Origin: Alphaproteobacteria bacterium | GTDB taxonomy: Bacteria > Pseudomonadota > Alphaproteobacteria > Caulobacterales > Parvularculaceae | Direction: 5' to 3' | Length of the DNA stretch: 64,000 nt | Assembly (NCBI GenBank): GCA_030433215.1 | Contig: JAUIMC010000001.1 | Location: forward strand, 186,001 to 250,000 | Shown here: positions 1 to 8,678 of the stretch, piece by piece | Layout: the number at the start of each line of letters is the position of its first letter | Position numbering within the stretch: position 1 is the stretch's first letter | Notes under the pieces: model-generated | What the model was told of the DNA's origin: nothing | The model's database searches: none | Seen by the model: only the letters and a program-made list of their open reading frames with translations | Position numbers and translations under genes: made by a program

Positions 1-366
1 CCCGCCTTTCCGGATATCCGATGCTGTCGCCCAGCGCGCCGAGCCATAGGTGGTGACATTTTGCTCATGCCGGCTGCGCAGGACCGAGCCGATGATTGCG
101 GCCAGAATGCCCAGTCCTGCGCCACTGATCGTGATCAGCCCGCCGCGCGCGAAGACGTTCGGCGCGTAGGCATCATACGCGTACCACCACTGGAACAGTC
201 TCCAGGGTTTGTAGACCGGATAGCCGGACAGCTCGAACCAGGGCGCGCCAAGCGCCGCCTGAAACTGAAGCTCTTCCGCCGTCAGTTGCGTTGCTGTCCA
301 GAGCGCGCCGATAATCAGCGCAAAGACGATGAGGATCTGGCCGATAAGAATTCGTGTGCCGGTCAT
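1..366 (-). CDS. traG: Conjugal transfer coupling protein TraG (VirD4-type), N-terminal part only
   Basis: Reading the minus strand from an ATG at 366 gives an open frame that leaves the window. It starts MTGTRILIGQILIVFALIIG, a first membrane segment, followed by a short periplasmic part with APWFELSGYPVY and WWYAYDAYAP, a second membrane segment (about residues 75-97) and the motif TYGSARWA. This arrangement is typical of the N-terminus of TraG coupling proteins of alphaproteobacterial ICEs, which link the relaxase-DNA complex to the type IV secretion channel in the inner membrane. The Walker motifs lie outside the window. The start is supported by an AGGAG ribosome site just upstream (minus strand). 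TraG family assignment is from sequence recognition, not from a search. Confidence 0.85.
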   Translation of the reverse strand, partial: MTGTRILIGQILIVFALIIGALWTATQLTAEELQFQAALGAPWFELSGYPVYKPWRLFQWWYAYDAYAPNVFARGGLITISGAGLGILAAIIGSVLRSRHEQNVTTYGSARWATASDIRKGG

Positions 367-769
367 AGGTCGCTCCTGAGGTCTGATTGCGGGCTTCAGA
401 AGGGTCGCGCCTGCGCGCGCGCGGGCCTAGTTGGACGCACGGCAAATTGCGGCAATTGCATACAAATCAGGGGCACGCTGAGGCAACCTCATTCGTCGCC
501 CGCGGGCAGATGAGGTTCGGCGCGCAAATGGCGTTTAGCAGTCATCTAGATAGGGCGTCTTTGCGGGGCCAGAAGATTTGGCAGGCATCGCATCCCACAA
601 ATCTTAATCCCCAGAGTTAATGAAGCGGAAACCGGCTTCTCCGAAGATATGGCAGGCTTCGCGCCGGGCTGTGTGAATTGCTGCCTTGGTCCGCTGCTAT
701 ATGCCGACCAAACGTCTCATCTCCCGGTGGGCAGATGTGTTGGGTAGCGGCTTTTCAATGGAGATGAAA
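367..769. other. Divergent intergenic region between traG and a diguanylate cyclase gene
   Basis: About 400 bases separate the traG start and the proposed start of the GGDEF gene, which point away from each other. Both promoters must lie here. Short frames in this stretch have no family resemblance, and no clear operator or hairpin was recognised. Confidence 0.5.
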
Positions 770-2134
770 ATGATGCTAGCTCCCTGGACCGGCAAGTCCC
801 TCCGTTACTGGATTGCTGTTGGAATGAGTGTCGCCATCGCGCCTTTGGCGCTGTCCGCGCTCATCGGATTTGTGCTGCTGAACACCTACGTTGTTGATCC
901 GTTTCATGATGTTTCGAAGCGCGAGCGCATACAGGTTGCGCCAATCCAGAATTTGAGGGTCCTGGTCTGGGACACGCTCATCCCCGTTGACGAGTTCGTC
1001 GATGAAGGCGGCGCGCAGCGCGCCGCCGCCTATCGCGCCGCCCGAGCGCGCATTGAGAATGCTTTTGCGGAACTGCAGGAAAGCCTGGCCGGGGAACTCG
1101 CCCTGCTCATGCCGGTCGAACGCGCGCTTCAGGACTGGACTGAAGCCGACCGGCTGGCGACCGAATTGGTCTCCGTAGAGCGCCCGCCTGGAGATCCCGG
1201 CGCCGCCGAGATGATGGAGCGCTTTCATGGTCGGGTTGCCGCGGCTTCCGACCGGCTTGGGGTTGCCTATAATGTGGTCGCAGAAAAGATGCAGGCCGAT
1301 CACGACAGGGCGACGCGCGCTTATATGCGCTCGCAGGAACTGGCGTTGCTGGCTGGTGTCTTGTCGGCGCTCGCGGTCATAGCGGGCGTCGTTCTGATCG
1401 GGCGCGTGATGGCGGCGAGCGTGGATCGGCTGGTGGATGGAGCGGCGAAGGTTTCAGAAGGAGAGAGGGATCACCGCATCGACATTCGCGTGCCGCCGGA
1501 ATTGCGCCGCGTCGCAGACGAGTTCAACCGCATGATCAAGCGCATTGAAGAGTCTGAATCCGCGCTCGCCGAACTGGCGCGGCGCGACGGCCTGACGGGC
1601 TTGCTCAATCGGCGCGCTTTCGATGAAGCGCTTTCCGAGATGTATGCGCGGATGGATCGCACGGGCGAGGAGGGCGCGCTTCTCACAATCGATGTCGACC
1701 ACTTCAAACGGGTCAACGATACTTATGGTCATTCGGCCGGCGACGACGTGTTGCGTGCGTTCGCAACGCTGGCAACGTCAAGTCTGCGCCCGTTTGATCA
1801 GGTCTATCGCGTTGGCGGCGAAGAATTCTCGGTCCTGCTGCCCGGTACAAGCACAATCGTTGCCCATGATCTGGCGGAGCGGCTTCGGAAAGAGATGGCT
1901 CGACACGCGATAGCGACAGAAGCGGGCGAAGTCAGCGTAACGATCAGCATCGGCGGCGCAAAAGCCACGACGGGGCTTGAGCCGGGCAAACTCATTGAAG
2001 CCGCGGACGCCGCGCTCTATCGCGCCAAGACAACCGGCCGTAACCGGGTCGTTCTGATTGATGAGTTTGGTGCATACGAGAATCCGACAGAAAACTCGGG
2101 GAAAACCGTCGATAAGGAACAGGCCGGAGGCTGA
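770..2134 (+). CDS. Membrane-bound diguanylate cyclase (HAMP-GGDEF)
   Basis: This makes the second messenger cyclic di-GMP from two GTP. About 454 residues: a membrane segment near residues 12-33, a periplasmic sensor region of about 155 residues, a second membrane segment near 191-213, a HAMP linker and a C-terminal GGDEF domain. The active-site loop reads GGEEF (residues 349-353), and an RxxD inhibitory site (RPFD) sits exactly five residues before it, so product inhibition is expected. There is no EAL domain. The ATG at 770 is chosen because a GGAG precedes it by six bases; an ATG at 758 and a TTG at 686 are alternatives. The gene lies between traG and rlxS on the opposite strand, an unusual place for it. 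The signal sensed is unknown. Confidence 0.9.
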   Translation: MMLAPWTGKSLRYWIAVGMSVAIAPLALSALIGFVLLNTYVVDPFHDVSKRERIQVAPIQNLRVLVWDTLIPVDEFVDEGGAQRAAAYRAARARIENAFAELQESLAGELALLMPVERALQDWTEADRLATELVSVERPPGDPGAAEMMERFHGRVAAASDRLGVAYNVVAEKMQADHDRATRAYMRSQELALLAGVLSALAVIAGVVLIGRVMAASVDRLVDGAAKVSEGERDHRIDIRVPPELRRVADEFNRMIKRIEESESALAELARRDGLTGLLNRRAFDEALSEMYARMDRTGEEGALLTIDVDHFKRVNDTYGHSAGDDVLRAFATLATSSLRPFDQVYRVGGEEFSVLLPGTSTIVAHDLAERLRKEMARHAIATEAGEVSVTISIGGAKATTGLEPGKLIEAADAALYRAKTTGRNRVVLIDEFGAYENPTENSGKTVDKEQAGG

Positions 2135-2157
2135 GGCTCCCATCTGTATCCGCTTGC

Positions 2158-4071
2158 TCATCGTGAAAGGCCGCGCTGTCGCTCCGGTCCTATCGTCCAG
2201 CCGATGCCCCGCGCCGCCTGCTCAATAGTCAGTCTACGTCCAATCTGGCGCCCGACCGTGTCGCGCCACGGGACCAGGACGAAGGCTATCTCATTGCCGA
2301 TGATCGCCATCCTGCCTTGGGCAAGATTGACATGGCCTTCCAGCCGACCGTCGAAACGGTCGCCGACCCGCATCGAAACGGCCTGACGTCCCGAGGAGGA
2401 CGCCTGCCGCGCCTGCGCTCCCTCACGCTCGCTTCGGCGCAGCTCTGCGCGCTGGCTGTCTGTGAAGCTGTCCTTGCCGGGCGCGAGCAAGCCCTCACGG
2501 CGCAGGAAGGCGAGGCGGGCGGCGCGCTGCGGTGCGAGGCCCGGATGGTTCGCCGCAGCGCTGTCGAGCCAGGTGTCGGCCTTGAGGCTCGCCTGCCGTT
2601 CGAGCGACATCCAGGAAAGGGTTCTAAGACTCAAGCCGCTTGCGCGTCGCCCCTCATAGGCCGCCGAGCGTTCGAGGAAATCTTCCGGCACCTCCCACGC
2701 GCCCTCGGCGGTGCGCTCGACGATGCCCGCCCGGCGCAAGGCTTCGAGCCTGCGCTTGTGCGCGAGCCTGTACTCATTCGTGGCCCCCGGATCGGCTTCG
2801 GCGTGCAGCGCCTCCGACCATAAGCCGCCGCTGCGTTCCGCGATCTCCGCAATCGTCCTGTCGGCGCGGCGCGGCGCGGCGGCGCTGCGTCGGACTTCGA
2901 CCACGGCTCCTGCGGGCGGCGCATTGGTCTGGTCGATGGCGGCCGCCGGCACATGCCAGGCGCGGCCGTCGAAATCCTCTACCAGCAGGTATCGCGTGTC
3001 GCGCAATTCATCTTCGGGGCCGCTGTCGAGGACGATTCCGACAAGCGGCGCGGCGCCCGGCGCCAGCGTCTCTGCGTAACTAAAGTCTCTGCGCTGTCCG
3101 TGCTGGCGCGCGAGGGTCCGGATGATGTCTCCGCGCCGCCCCATGTCGCGGAGGGTGTCGGACCAACCTGGTTTCATTGCCCACTCGTCCGGCCCGGCGG
3201 GCTCTGCCAGGCCAAGCGCTTTGAGGTGACTGAGGCGCGCCAGGGCGAGATGGCGCTCGAACCGGCCAGCCTCGCTTTGCGCGCGCGTGACGAGGACCCG
3301 TCCATCACTCATGGCGCGCTCCAATTCCCGGTCGATGCTCGTGAACCGGTCCTTGTCGATTTCGCTATGCCGGGCGCGAAGAATTTCAAGATCGCGGCGA
3401 GGGCCGAGGCGGGCGGTGATGATGTCCTCGGCCGCCTCCCGGAGCCCGTGCATGAGATAGTCCTTCGCAATCACGACATCCTTCATGCGCGCGTCCCTGC
3501 CCCGAATGACGATATGGGTGTGGGGATGACCGGTATTGTGGTGATCGACGGCGACCCAGTCGAGCCGTCGTCCCGTGTCCTTCTCGACCTGCGCCATGAA
3601 CTCGCGGGTCGCGGGTTTCAGATCGCCGAGCGCCGCGCCGTCTTCGGGCGAGACGATGATGCGGAACTGGTGACGGTCGTCTTCGCTACGCTCCAGGAAT
3701 TTTTTCGGATCGAGATCTTCCCTGTCGCGATCATAGAGACGCCCGCCGCTTCCATCCCGCTCGACGCCGTCGCGCTGAATATAGCCGATATGGGCGCGAT
3801 AGACGCCGGGGCCTGACTTTCCGGCGCGGGCGATATGCACTTTGACGACGACGCGGCGCACGCGCTGACGGGCCAGATGCCGGCTTGTGCGCGCCCGTGT
3901 TCTCGCTGCGCCGCCTACGCCGTAGCGCTTGCCGGTGAACGCGCTTTTCGTGCCCGACTTTCTGAGCCGCGCGACGGCGCGCCTGAGCTGGGTATGGACA
4001 CGCTTGCCGCCGGCCTTGCCGACATCCCGGATGCGTCCGAGACGCGGCGTGAAGTCGTCCGGGTCCGTCAT
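2158..4071 (-). CDS. rlxS: ICE relaxase RlxS (MobA/VirD2-like, DUF3363-type C-terminus)
   Basis: The DNA-nicking enzyme that starts conjugative transfer at oriT. 637 residues, a normal length for the family. The N-terminal half has the candidate catalytic tyrosine in HIGYIQRD (Tyr97; Tyr91 also nearby) and the metal-binding histidine cluster DHHNTGHPHTH (His177-His186). The C-terminal half resembles the DUF3363 region found in relaxases of Mesorhizobium- and sphingomonad-type ICEs. The N-terminus is very basic. It is the last gene of a minus-strand transfer group traF-rlxS. Three spaced repeats between traF and rlxS (4136-4210) may be part of oriT or of a control site. Family assignment is firm; the name rlxS is by analogy to ICEMlSym-type elements. 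Confidence 0.9.
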   Translation of the reverse strand: MTDPDDFTPRLGRIRDVGKAGGKRVHTQLRRAVARLRKSGTKSAFTGKRYGVGGAARTRARTSRHLARQRVRRVVVKVHIARAGKSGPGVYRAHIGYIQRDGVERDGSGGRLYDRDREDLDPKKFLERSEDDRHQFRIIVSPEDGAALGDLKPATREFMAQVEKDTGRRLDWVAVDHHNTGHPHTHIVIRGRDARMKDVVIAKDYLMHGLREAAEDIITARLGPRRDLEILRARHSEIDKDRFTSIDRELERAMSDGRVLVTRAQSEAGRFERHLALARLSHLKALGLAEPAGPDEWAMKPGWSDTLRDMGRRGDIIRTLARQHGQRRDFSYAETLAPGAAPLVGIVLDSGPEDELRDTRYLLVEDFDGRAWHVPAAAIDQTNAPPAGAVVEVRRSAAAPRRADRTIAEIAERSGGLWSEALHAEADPGATNEYRLAHKRRLEALRRAGIVERTAEGAWEVPEDFLERSAAYEGRRASGLSLRTLSWMSLERQASLKADTWLDSAAANHPGLAPQRAARLAFLRREGLLAPGKDSFTDSQRAELRRSEREGAQARQASSSGRQAVSMRVGDRFDGRLEGHVNLAQGRMAIIGNEIAFVLVPWRDTVGRQIGRRLTIEQAARGIGWTIGPERQRGLSR

Positions 4072-4135
4072 GTCGCGCGAAATGCGGCTGGCGCCGTCCT
4101 ATAATGAGCGAGGTCAACGACTTGCGCGAAACGGC

Positions 4136-4210
4136 GGCGCCACAACGCCGGGCAACTGGCGCCACAAAAAAGATGTGCAGACAAGGCGCTACCCGCAGGG
4201 TGGCGCCACA
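4136..4210. repeat. Three phased 9-bp direct repeats GGCGCCACA (candidate oriT or operator)
   Basis: Exact copies of GGCGCCACA start at 4136, 4158 and 4202. The spacings are 22 and 44 bases (two helical turns and twice that). Each contains the palindrome GGCGCC. They fill the 218-base gap between traF and rlxS, where an origin of transfer or a relaxase-operon operator would be expected. The repeat itself is seen directly; the role is inference. Confidence 0.45.
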
Positions 4211-4289
4211 GCTTTAATCTCGCCCTACCGGGTCCGCTTTTCCTCCGCTTGCTGAGCGTTTCCGCGCTTTGCATAGGCTTGCCATCCTG

Positions 4290-4790
4290 TCAGTCTGGAA
4301 GAAGGATGAGGGGGACGGCGACGCCGTCCACGTCTTCCGATTTCGTGACGCCGAAATACCGCCCGTCGAGCGAGCGCGGATGCGCGTTCAGCAGAAAAAA
4401 CTCGCCGTCCTGCAGCGTGACGCATCCGCGCCAGACGGGCATGTCGCGGCCAAGATTGTCGCTCGCGAGCGCTGTCGCGACATGCTTTCCATCGATGAAA
4501 ATTTCGAGATTGTCGCGGCAGATTTCAGCGCCGGAGGCCGCTGCAACGCGCTTCAATAATGGCCAGCCGGGGCCAGTATAGCCGCGATGACTGGCCCATT
4601 GCGCCGCATCGCTATCGGCTGAGACGGCGACCCAGCGGCCGGGGGTGATGGGCGCGCCGCTCAGCCGATAAAGCCCGAGCGGGGCGGATCGGGTCCTGTT
4701 CCAGACAAGCCAATGATGATGGGAGAAAAGGAAGCTCGCGCACGTCATGGCTATACCGGCGAAGGCGGCGGCGAGCGCCCGGCGTCTCAC
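4290..4790 (-). CDS. traF: Conjugative transfer signal peptidase TraF (S26 family)
   Basis: A membrane serine peptidase of the S26 family; TraF proteins mature or cyclise the conjugative pilin. About 166 residues with an N-terminal membrane anchor (residues 5-22), the serine motif RSAPLGLY (Ser35) and the general-base lysine in WPLLKRV (Lys80). The C-terminus has the usual GEFFLLN and FGV blocks. The GTG at 4790 is chosen because it overlaps the stop codon of the upstream helix-turn-helix gene (GTGA), which suggests translational coupling, and because it gives the family's normal length; an ATG at 4844 would overlap the upstream gene by 58 bases. rlxS follows. Confidence 0.88.
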   Translation of the reverse strand: MRRRALAAAFAGIAMTCASFLFSHHHWLVWNRTRSAPLGLYRLSGAPITPGRWVAVSADSDAAQWASHRGYTGPGWPLLKRVAAASGAEICRDNLEIFIDGKHVATALASDNLGRDMPVWRGCVTLQDGEFFLLNAHPRSLDGRYFGVTKSEDVDGVAVPLILLPD

Positions 4791-5068
4791 CTGTCGCGCC
4801 GGACGCGTTGCGATGTGGATTTGTACCGGTCGCGCCGTGACCATCGTCTGAGGCTGCGTTTGGTGTAGAACACGCGCGATCCATGCTTGCGGTAAATCGG
4901 TCCGCGCCCTTCGCAGCGATAGCGATTGAGCGTCGATTTTCCCATGCGCAATTCCCGAGCGGCTTCTTCGACGGTAAAGAGCTGGTCGAGATCGTCGTCT
5001 TCGTCGTCGCCATCGTGACCGTATTCGGGGTCTTCGTATTTTTCGGTTTCCTTTGTATTGCGGGTCAT
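4787..5068 (-). CDS. Small helix-turn-helix (excisionase/MerR-like) DNA-binding protein
   Basis: 93 residues. The N-terminal third is very acidic (a run of Asp/Glu around DDEDDDLDQ), followed by a winged helix-turn-helix segment: LFTVEEAARELRMGKSTLNRYR, then a wing with GPIYRKHGSRVFY, and a basic tail. This is the pattern of excisionase-family helix-turn-helix proteins found directly before traF in alphaproteobacterial ICEs, where they may regulate the transfer genes or assist processing at oriT. The ATG at 5068 is chosen because the upstream extension does not look coding. Coupled to traF by a 4-base overlap. Confidence 0.75.
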   Translation of the reverse strand: MTRNTKETEKYEDPEYGHDGDDEDDDLDQLFTVEEAARELRMGKSTLNRYRCEGRGPIYRKHGSRVFYTKRSLRRWSRRDRYKSTSQRVRRDR

Positions 5069-5190
5069 TGCACTGCCTTTCCACTCAACGCTCGAACATG
5101 ACGAGAGTTTGCAGAAAATTTCAGAGAACGGGGAGCCGGAATATTCGAATTCGAATTTTCCGACATCTGCCTTTTTGTATGCATGCGCAG

Positions 5191-5222
5191 AAAAGCCGCC
5201 CCGGATTTTCATCCGGGGCGGC
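5191..5222 (-). terminator. Rho-independent terminator after the DUF736 gene
   Basis: Perfect 12-bp stem (5195-5206 with 5211-5222), 4-base loop, and a run of four T on the minus strand directly after. It sits just past the stop of the DUF736 gene and before the traF operon. Confidence 0.85.
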
Positions 5223-5245
5223 GCGCGCTGCTTGGTTCTCTGGCC

Positions 5246-5569
5246 CTAGTTGCGCGGGTTCCACAAGATGACGTGGCGGCCTTCGCGGTCTTTAACGGGG
5301 GCGAGATTGGCGTAGATTTTCCGTGAGCCGATCTGCGGGTCTGCGAGCGTCAGCGAGACATATTCGCGTCCCGAGGATTTGGCCTTGCGGAGCCACCCGC
5401 CGCCGACTTCGACCGAGGCTTCGCCCGCGTAGATACGGAAGTCCGGCTGGCTTTCCATCGTCTTTTGAGCGTTCGGCTCGATCCGGATCGCAGCGACGAG
5501 GTTCATCATTGCGAGCGTGCCCTGAAAGCCGGTTTCGGTTTCGGAGACGTATCCAAGTGCGTTTGCCAT
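5246..5569 (-). CDS. DUF736 family protein
   Basis: 107 residues, complete and of normal family length. It begins MANALGYVSETETGFQGTL and contains IRIEPN, PDFRIYAG and the GREYVSLTLADPQIGSRKIYANL block characteristic of DUF736. These small cytoplasmic proteins are almost always found beside conjugation genes of rhizobial and sphingomonad ICEs and plasmids; their molecular job is not established. It has its own terminator (5191-5222), and a long upstream gap with a large perfect inverted repeat (5704-5775), so it is probably transcribed alone. Confidence 0.85.
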   Translation of the reverse strand: MANALGYVSETETGFQGTLAMMNLVAAIRIEPNAQKTMESQPDFRIYAGEASVEVGGGWLRKAKSSGREYVSLTLADPQIGSRKIYANLAPVKDREGRHVILWNPRN

Positions 5570-6288
5570 AATGTCGTTCCTTTCGTTTCTGGCTGTCCCG
5601 GAGGCCCCTTGCCCCCGTTGACGCCAGACCGCACGGACGGCGTTCGCCGCCCGTGAACCTTCGACAAAATCAAAACAAAAATGCGGGCGCAGCGAAGCGG
5701 AGCACCGGCGCGCGAAAGAAATTTGAAGCGCGAGGAAGGCGCGAAGCGCCGGGGAAATTTCTTTCGCGCGCCGGTTTCACGGGTGTCGGACGTCGTCCAG
5801 GTCTGATCGGCGCAACGGGGTCAAGGGGCTTTCGGAGCGGATCGGCAGCGAAGACCCGGAGCGGCTTCTTGGCAAACGCACTTGGATGCGGCTTCATGGA
5901 TCGGATAGGTGGCGTCAGCGCGCTCGCAAGGATGGGCCTTATAGACGGTGCGAGTCTGTAGCGCTCAGCCGTATCAAAAGACGATGCCCGGATTGGCAGG
6001 ACTTCCGTTTCATTGCCCGCCGCTGGCGAAGCGGTGCACCGCGGCGGATGGCTTTGCCGGGTCAAAATCTTCGGAAAGCACATGCGTGTGTCGCGCCCAT
6101 GCTCGCAGACCCGCAGATCGGCCCGCCGTGACAGTCATTTCCGACGCTCGTCCGTCAAACACCGCGAAGGTCAGGCGGGTTGCGTCGTCTTGAGGCGTCC
6201 GGCGCAACCGGTCCCTGACACCGACCTGCACGCCCCTGATGATAATCCGGGGCGGCTTTCATGGCGAGCCGATGCGGCCTGCGGGCAT
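5570..6288. other. Intergenic region of about 720 bases, with no supportable gene
   Basis: Open frames here are short, overlapping and without family resemblance. The notable content is a perfect 21-bp inverted repeat at 5704-5775 and a GC-rich half-palindrome (CGCCCC/GGGGCG) near 6232-6256 that is related in sequence to the hairpins at 5195-5222. The DUF736 promoter should lie at the left end. Confidence 0.5.
5704..5775. repeat. Perfect 21-bp inverted repeat with a 30-base spacer
   Basis: The arms 5704-5724 and 5755-5775 are exact reverse complements. The spacer contains its own small hairpin (GGCGC-GAA-GCGCC at 5739-5751). There is no T-run, so it is not an ordinary terminator. It lies about 135 bases upstream of the DUF736 start and 575 bases past the ParB stop. 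Possible roles are a ParB or relaxase binding site or a single-strand hairpin used during transfer; none is shown. Confidence 0.6.
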
Positions 6289-6321
6289 AAAAAAGCCGCC
6301 CGGCAGACATCACCGGGCGGC
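6289..6321 (-). terminator. Rho-independent terminator after the parB-like gene
   Basis: 9-bp GC stem (6295-6303 with 6313-6321), 9-base loop and six T on the minus strand. It lies 30 bases past the stop of the ParB-like gene and ends the ardA-parB operon. Confidence 0.85.
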
Positions 6322-6350
6322 CATCTTCAAACCTGACAGGGGAGAAATAG

Positions 6351-8153
6351 TCAGGCAGCGTTGGAGTGTGCCACAGGCTCCGCGCCGGGCGAAGCCTTGG
6401 CGTTGCGAGGCTCGAACAGGGCGGCCACGCGCTTCCATGCGTCGGCGGGCGGCGAGCCTGCGCCCCGGACCAGTCTTGCCGGAGGCGTCTGCATCCAACC
6501 CGGACGCCAGTCGGGATTTGCCTCGCACGCCTTGCCCGCGATCCGGTTTTCGATGATGGCTTTCTGCACCTTTGCGGGATCGTTGCGGCAGGCTTTGGCG
6601 GCGGATTTCGTGGCGATGTCGGCCACCATGGCGTTGAGCGCCCGCTTGTCGCGGCAGAGGTCGAAGAAGACGGGTTCGGGCTTCCAGTAGGCGGAAAGAT
6701 CGGTGTCGCAGACATGGAGCACGGCCTCGGCGACCGCGCCGCCCGGTTCGAGGGTTTCCGCCATCGACCATGCGAGGACTTCCATGACTTCCTCCTCCGC
6801 CATGGCGAGGAGCGCGACGAAAATTTCGCACAGTCGGTAAGCGTCGTTATTGCGCCGCGCTTCACCATTAACGCCAAGCGCCCTGAACATGGACGCGATG
6901 CGCTCGCGCTTCGTTTTCATGTCGGCGGCGGCTTTCGAGGCTGCGAGACTGGCCTCGGTTTCTGCTTTTCGCGTGCGGCATTCATGGGCGCGGACATCCC
7001 ACAAGGCGGAGCCTGCAAGCGTGTGGGCGACCATGAGCCGGAGGGCGATGGCGGACTCGCTCGCAAGGCTCGCCTGCGCTGCGCCATGACGATGCAGGAG
7101 GACATATTCCGCGAGCGGGCCGGACATTTCGGGCTTCGCTGGATCGGGTTTCGCCGGGTTCTCTCCATTGGCGTTCGCCGCCTGCCGCCGGGCTTCGGCT
7201 TGCCGCAACAGCCCTTCATGGAAATTGACCGTGCCGTCATGGCGGATTTCGACAAACACCTTGCCGCCTTGGCTTTTCGGCGTCTTCACAAAGTCCCAAC
7301 TCGCGAAATGCGCGCCCCGTTCAAGGGTCACGACATCCTTCCAGCCGCGTTCGCGATAGGCGTCGATGCGGGCGGCGACGGCTTGCGATTGCGCCTTCCA
7401 GAACGCGCCCGCGTCGGTGAACACGTCATGTTCGCCGAAGAGGTCTGTCGTGACAGCCCCGTCAAAGGTTTCGAGGTCAAAGAGGGCCTTGTCGGTGGTG
7501 ATCGCCGCGCCGCCCGCGATCCATGCGCGGCAAGCGCGACCCACGGGCGCACGCTCGTTTTCATCCTTATAGAGGCGCAGCCATTCTGTCTGCTGGCTCC
7601 TGCTGGCGAGGGTGAGCGCGCGGGCGGTCTCGGGCATGATTTCCTTGTCTGCATAGAGCTTGCGGATCGCAGGCGAGAGGCTCGCAAGCGCGAGCACGCG
7701 GCGCACGTCCTTCGGGACGATGCCGAAAAAATCGGCGATGGCCTCAACGCTGTCGCCCGCGTCATGCAGGCGTTTGAAGGCGACATATTCCTCCATTTCA
7801 TGGGCGTCGCGGCGTCCGACATTCTCGATGATTGACGCGGCGATGGCGCTGGCGTCATCGTCGTCGGTCATCAGTTCGCAACGGACAATCGGGGCTTGCC
7901 CGGTTTCGGCCTCGACCTGTTTGAGGGCGTAATAGCGCCGCCGTCCGGCGACAATACCGAACCCTTCGCCTTCGGGGCGGACCAGCAAGGGCTGGCGAAC
8001 GCCCTTGGCGCGGATCGACGGATAGATGTCGCTGACGTCCGGCGCTTTGCGTCCGTAGCGCATATTGGTCTTCGAAATATGCAGGCTCGCAAGCGGAATG
8101 TCGCGGCTTTCTGCATTCGGCGTATTGGCGTCGTTGGTGGTTGGATTGGTCAT
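6351..8153 (-). CDS. ParB-like partition/nuclease-fold protein of ICE type
   Basis: 600 residues, longer than chromosomal ParB. The N-terminal ParB/Srx-fold domain runs from about residue 20 to 120 (IPLASLHISKTNMRYG, GVRQPLLVRP, GRRRYYALKQ and the IIENVGRRD motif, which stands where ParB proteins bind CTP). A helix-turn-helix segment follows (VEAIADFFGIVPKDVRRVLALASL). The rest is a long ICE-specific tail of unknown role. Such long ParB proteins are common cargo of alphaproteobacterial ICEs and plasmids and may stabilise the element or act as a nuclease. AAAGGAG precedes the ATG. Last gene of an operon with ardA and two small genes; no ParA is present in the window. Confidence 0.85.
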   Translation of the reverse strand: MTNPTTNDANTPNAESRDIPLASLHISKTNMRYGRKAPDVSDIYPSIRAKGVRQPLLVRPEGEGFGIVAGRRRYYALKQVEAETGQAPIVRCELMTDDDDASAIAASIIENVGRRDAHEMEEYVAFKRLHDAGDSVEAIADFFGIVPKDVRRVLALASLSPAIRKLYADKEIMPETARALTLASRSQQTEWLRLYKDENERAPVGRACRAWIAGGAAITTDKALFDLETFDGAVTTDLFGEHDVFTDAGAFWKAQSQAVAARIDAYRERGWKDVVTLERGAHFASWDFVKTPKSQGGKVFVEIRHDGTVNFHEGLLRQAEARRQAANANGENPAKPDPAKPEMSGPLAEYVLLHRHGAAQASLASESAIALRLMVAHTLAGSALWDVRAHECRTRKAETEASLAASKAAADMKTKRERIASMFRALGVNGEARRNNDAYRLCEIFVALLAMAEEEVMEVLAWSMAETLEPGGAVAEAVLHVCDTDLSAYWKPEPVFFDLCRDKRALNAMVADIATKSAAKACRNDPAKVQKAIIENRIAGKACEANPDWRPGWMQTPPARLVRGAGSPPADAWKRVAALFEPRNAKASPGAEPVAHSNAA

Positions 8154-8201
8154 GGGTCTGGTCTCCTTTGAGGGTGGTGGTGGAAAAAGAACGGGGCGGC
8201 G

Positions 8202-8678
8202 TCATCGGCGCGCCTGTCGGGATCGAAGGGTGCGACTGAGGCGTTCGGCGATGTCGTTTCCGGCGTCGATGGCTTCGGGAAGAAGCCCGCAGGCGATTTC
8301 GGTCAGGTTGGCGTTATCCGTATCGGGATAGTTCGCCTCGACACCCCAGAGGCTCGCGGCGTTCTGGTCCAGCATGACGCCGTCCAGCGAAACGGAGAGA
8401 ACGATCCCGCAATAGAACCATTCATCCTCGCGCCATGCTTCCATGATTGCCTCGGCCTTGGCCTGCGCGTCGGCGAGCCGTTGGCGCCAGTTGTTTCCGG
8501 GGCCAATGAAACCGGCGTAGCCGATATATTCGGATGGCCAGAATCCGTCCTGGCGCTTGTCCGGGGGATCGGAACAGAGGTCGCGCACGATGCGCGCGAC
8601 GATTTCGAAGCCCTCGGCCTCGCATTCGATTGTGTCGCCTTCGCAAACGAAAGGCGCGAAGCGTTCGGTGAAGATCAT
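8202..8678 (-). CDS. ICE-associated hypothetical protein, 158 residues
   Basis: Not recognised. It starts MIFTERFAPFVCEGD and contains an FWPSEYIGYAGFIGPGN segment and a basic C-terminus. The overall look is a small soluble protein of mixed strand/helix type with no signal peptide. It overlaps the preceding 67-residue gene by 4 bases and lies 48 bases before the parB-like gene, so it is part of the ardA-parB operon. Genes of this kind are commonly seen beside ardA/parB in alphaproteobacterial ICEs, but no function can be given. Confidence 0.7.
   Translation of the reverse strand: MIFTERFAPFVCEGDTIECEAEGFEIVARIVRDLCSDPPDKRQDGFWPSEYIGYAGFIGPGNNWRQRLADAQAKAEAIMEAWREDEWFYCGIVLSVSLDGVMLDQNAASLWGVEANYPDTDNANLTEIACGLLPEAIDAGNDIAERLSRTLRSRQARR

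Noticed and set aside
6366..7835. 489-residue plus-strand frame opposite the ParB-like gene
   Set aside because: The minus-strand frame encodes recognisable ParB motifs, an operon and a terminator; the plus-strand frame has none.
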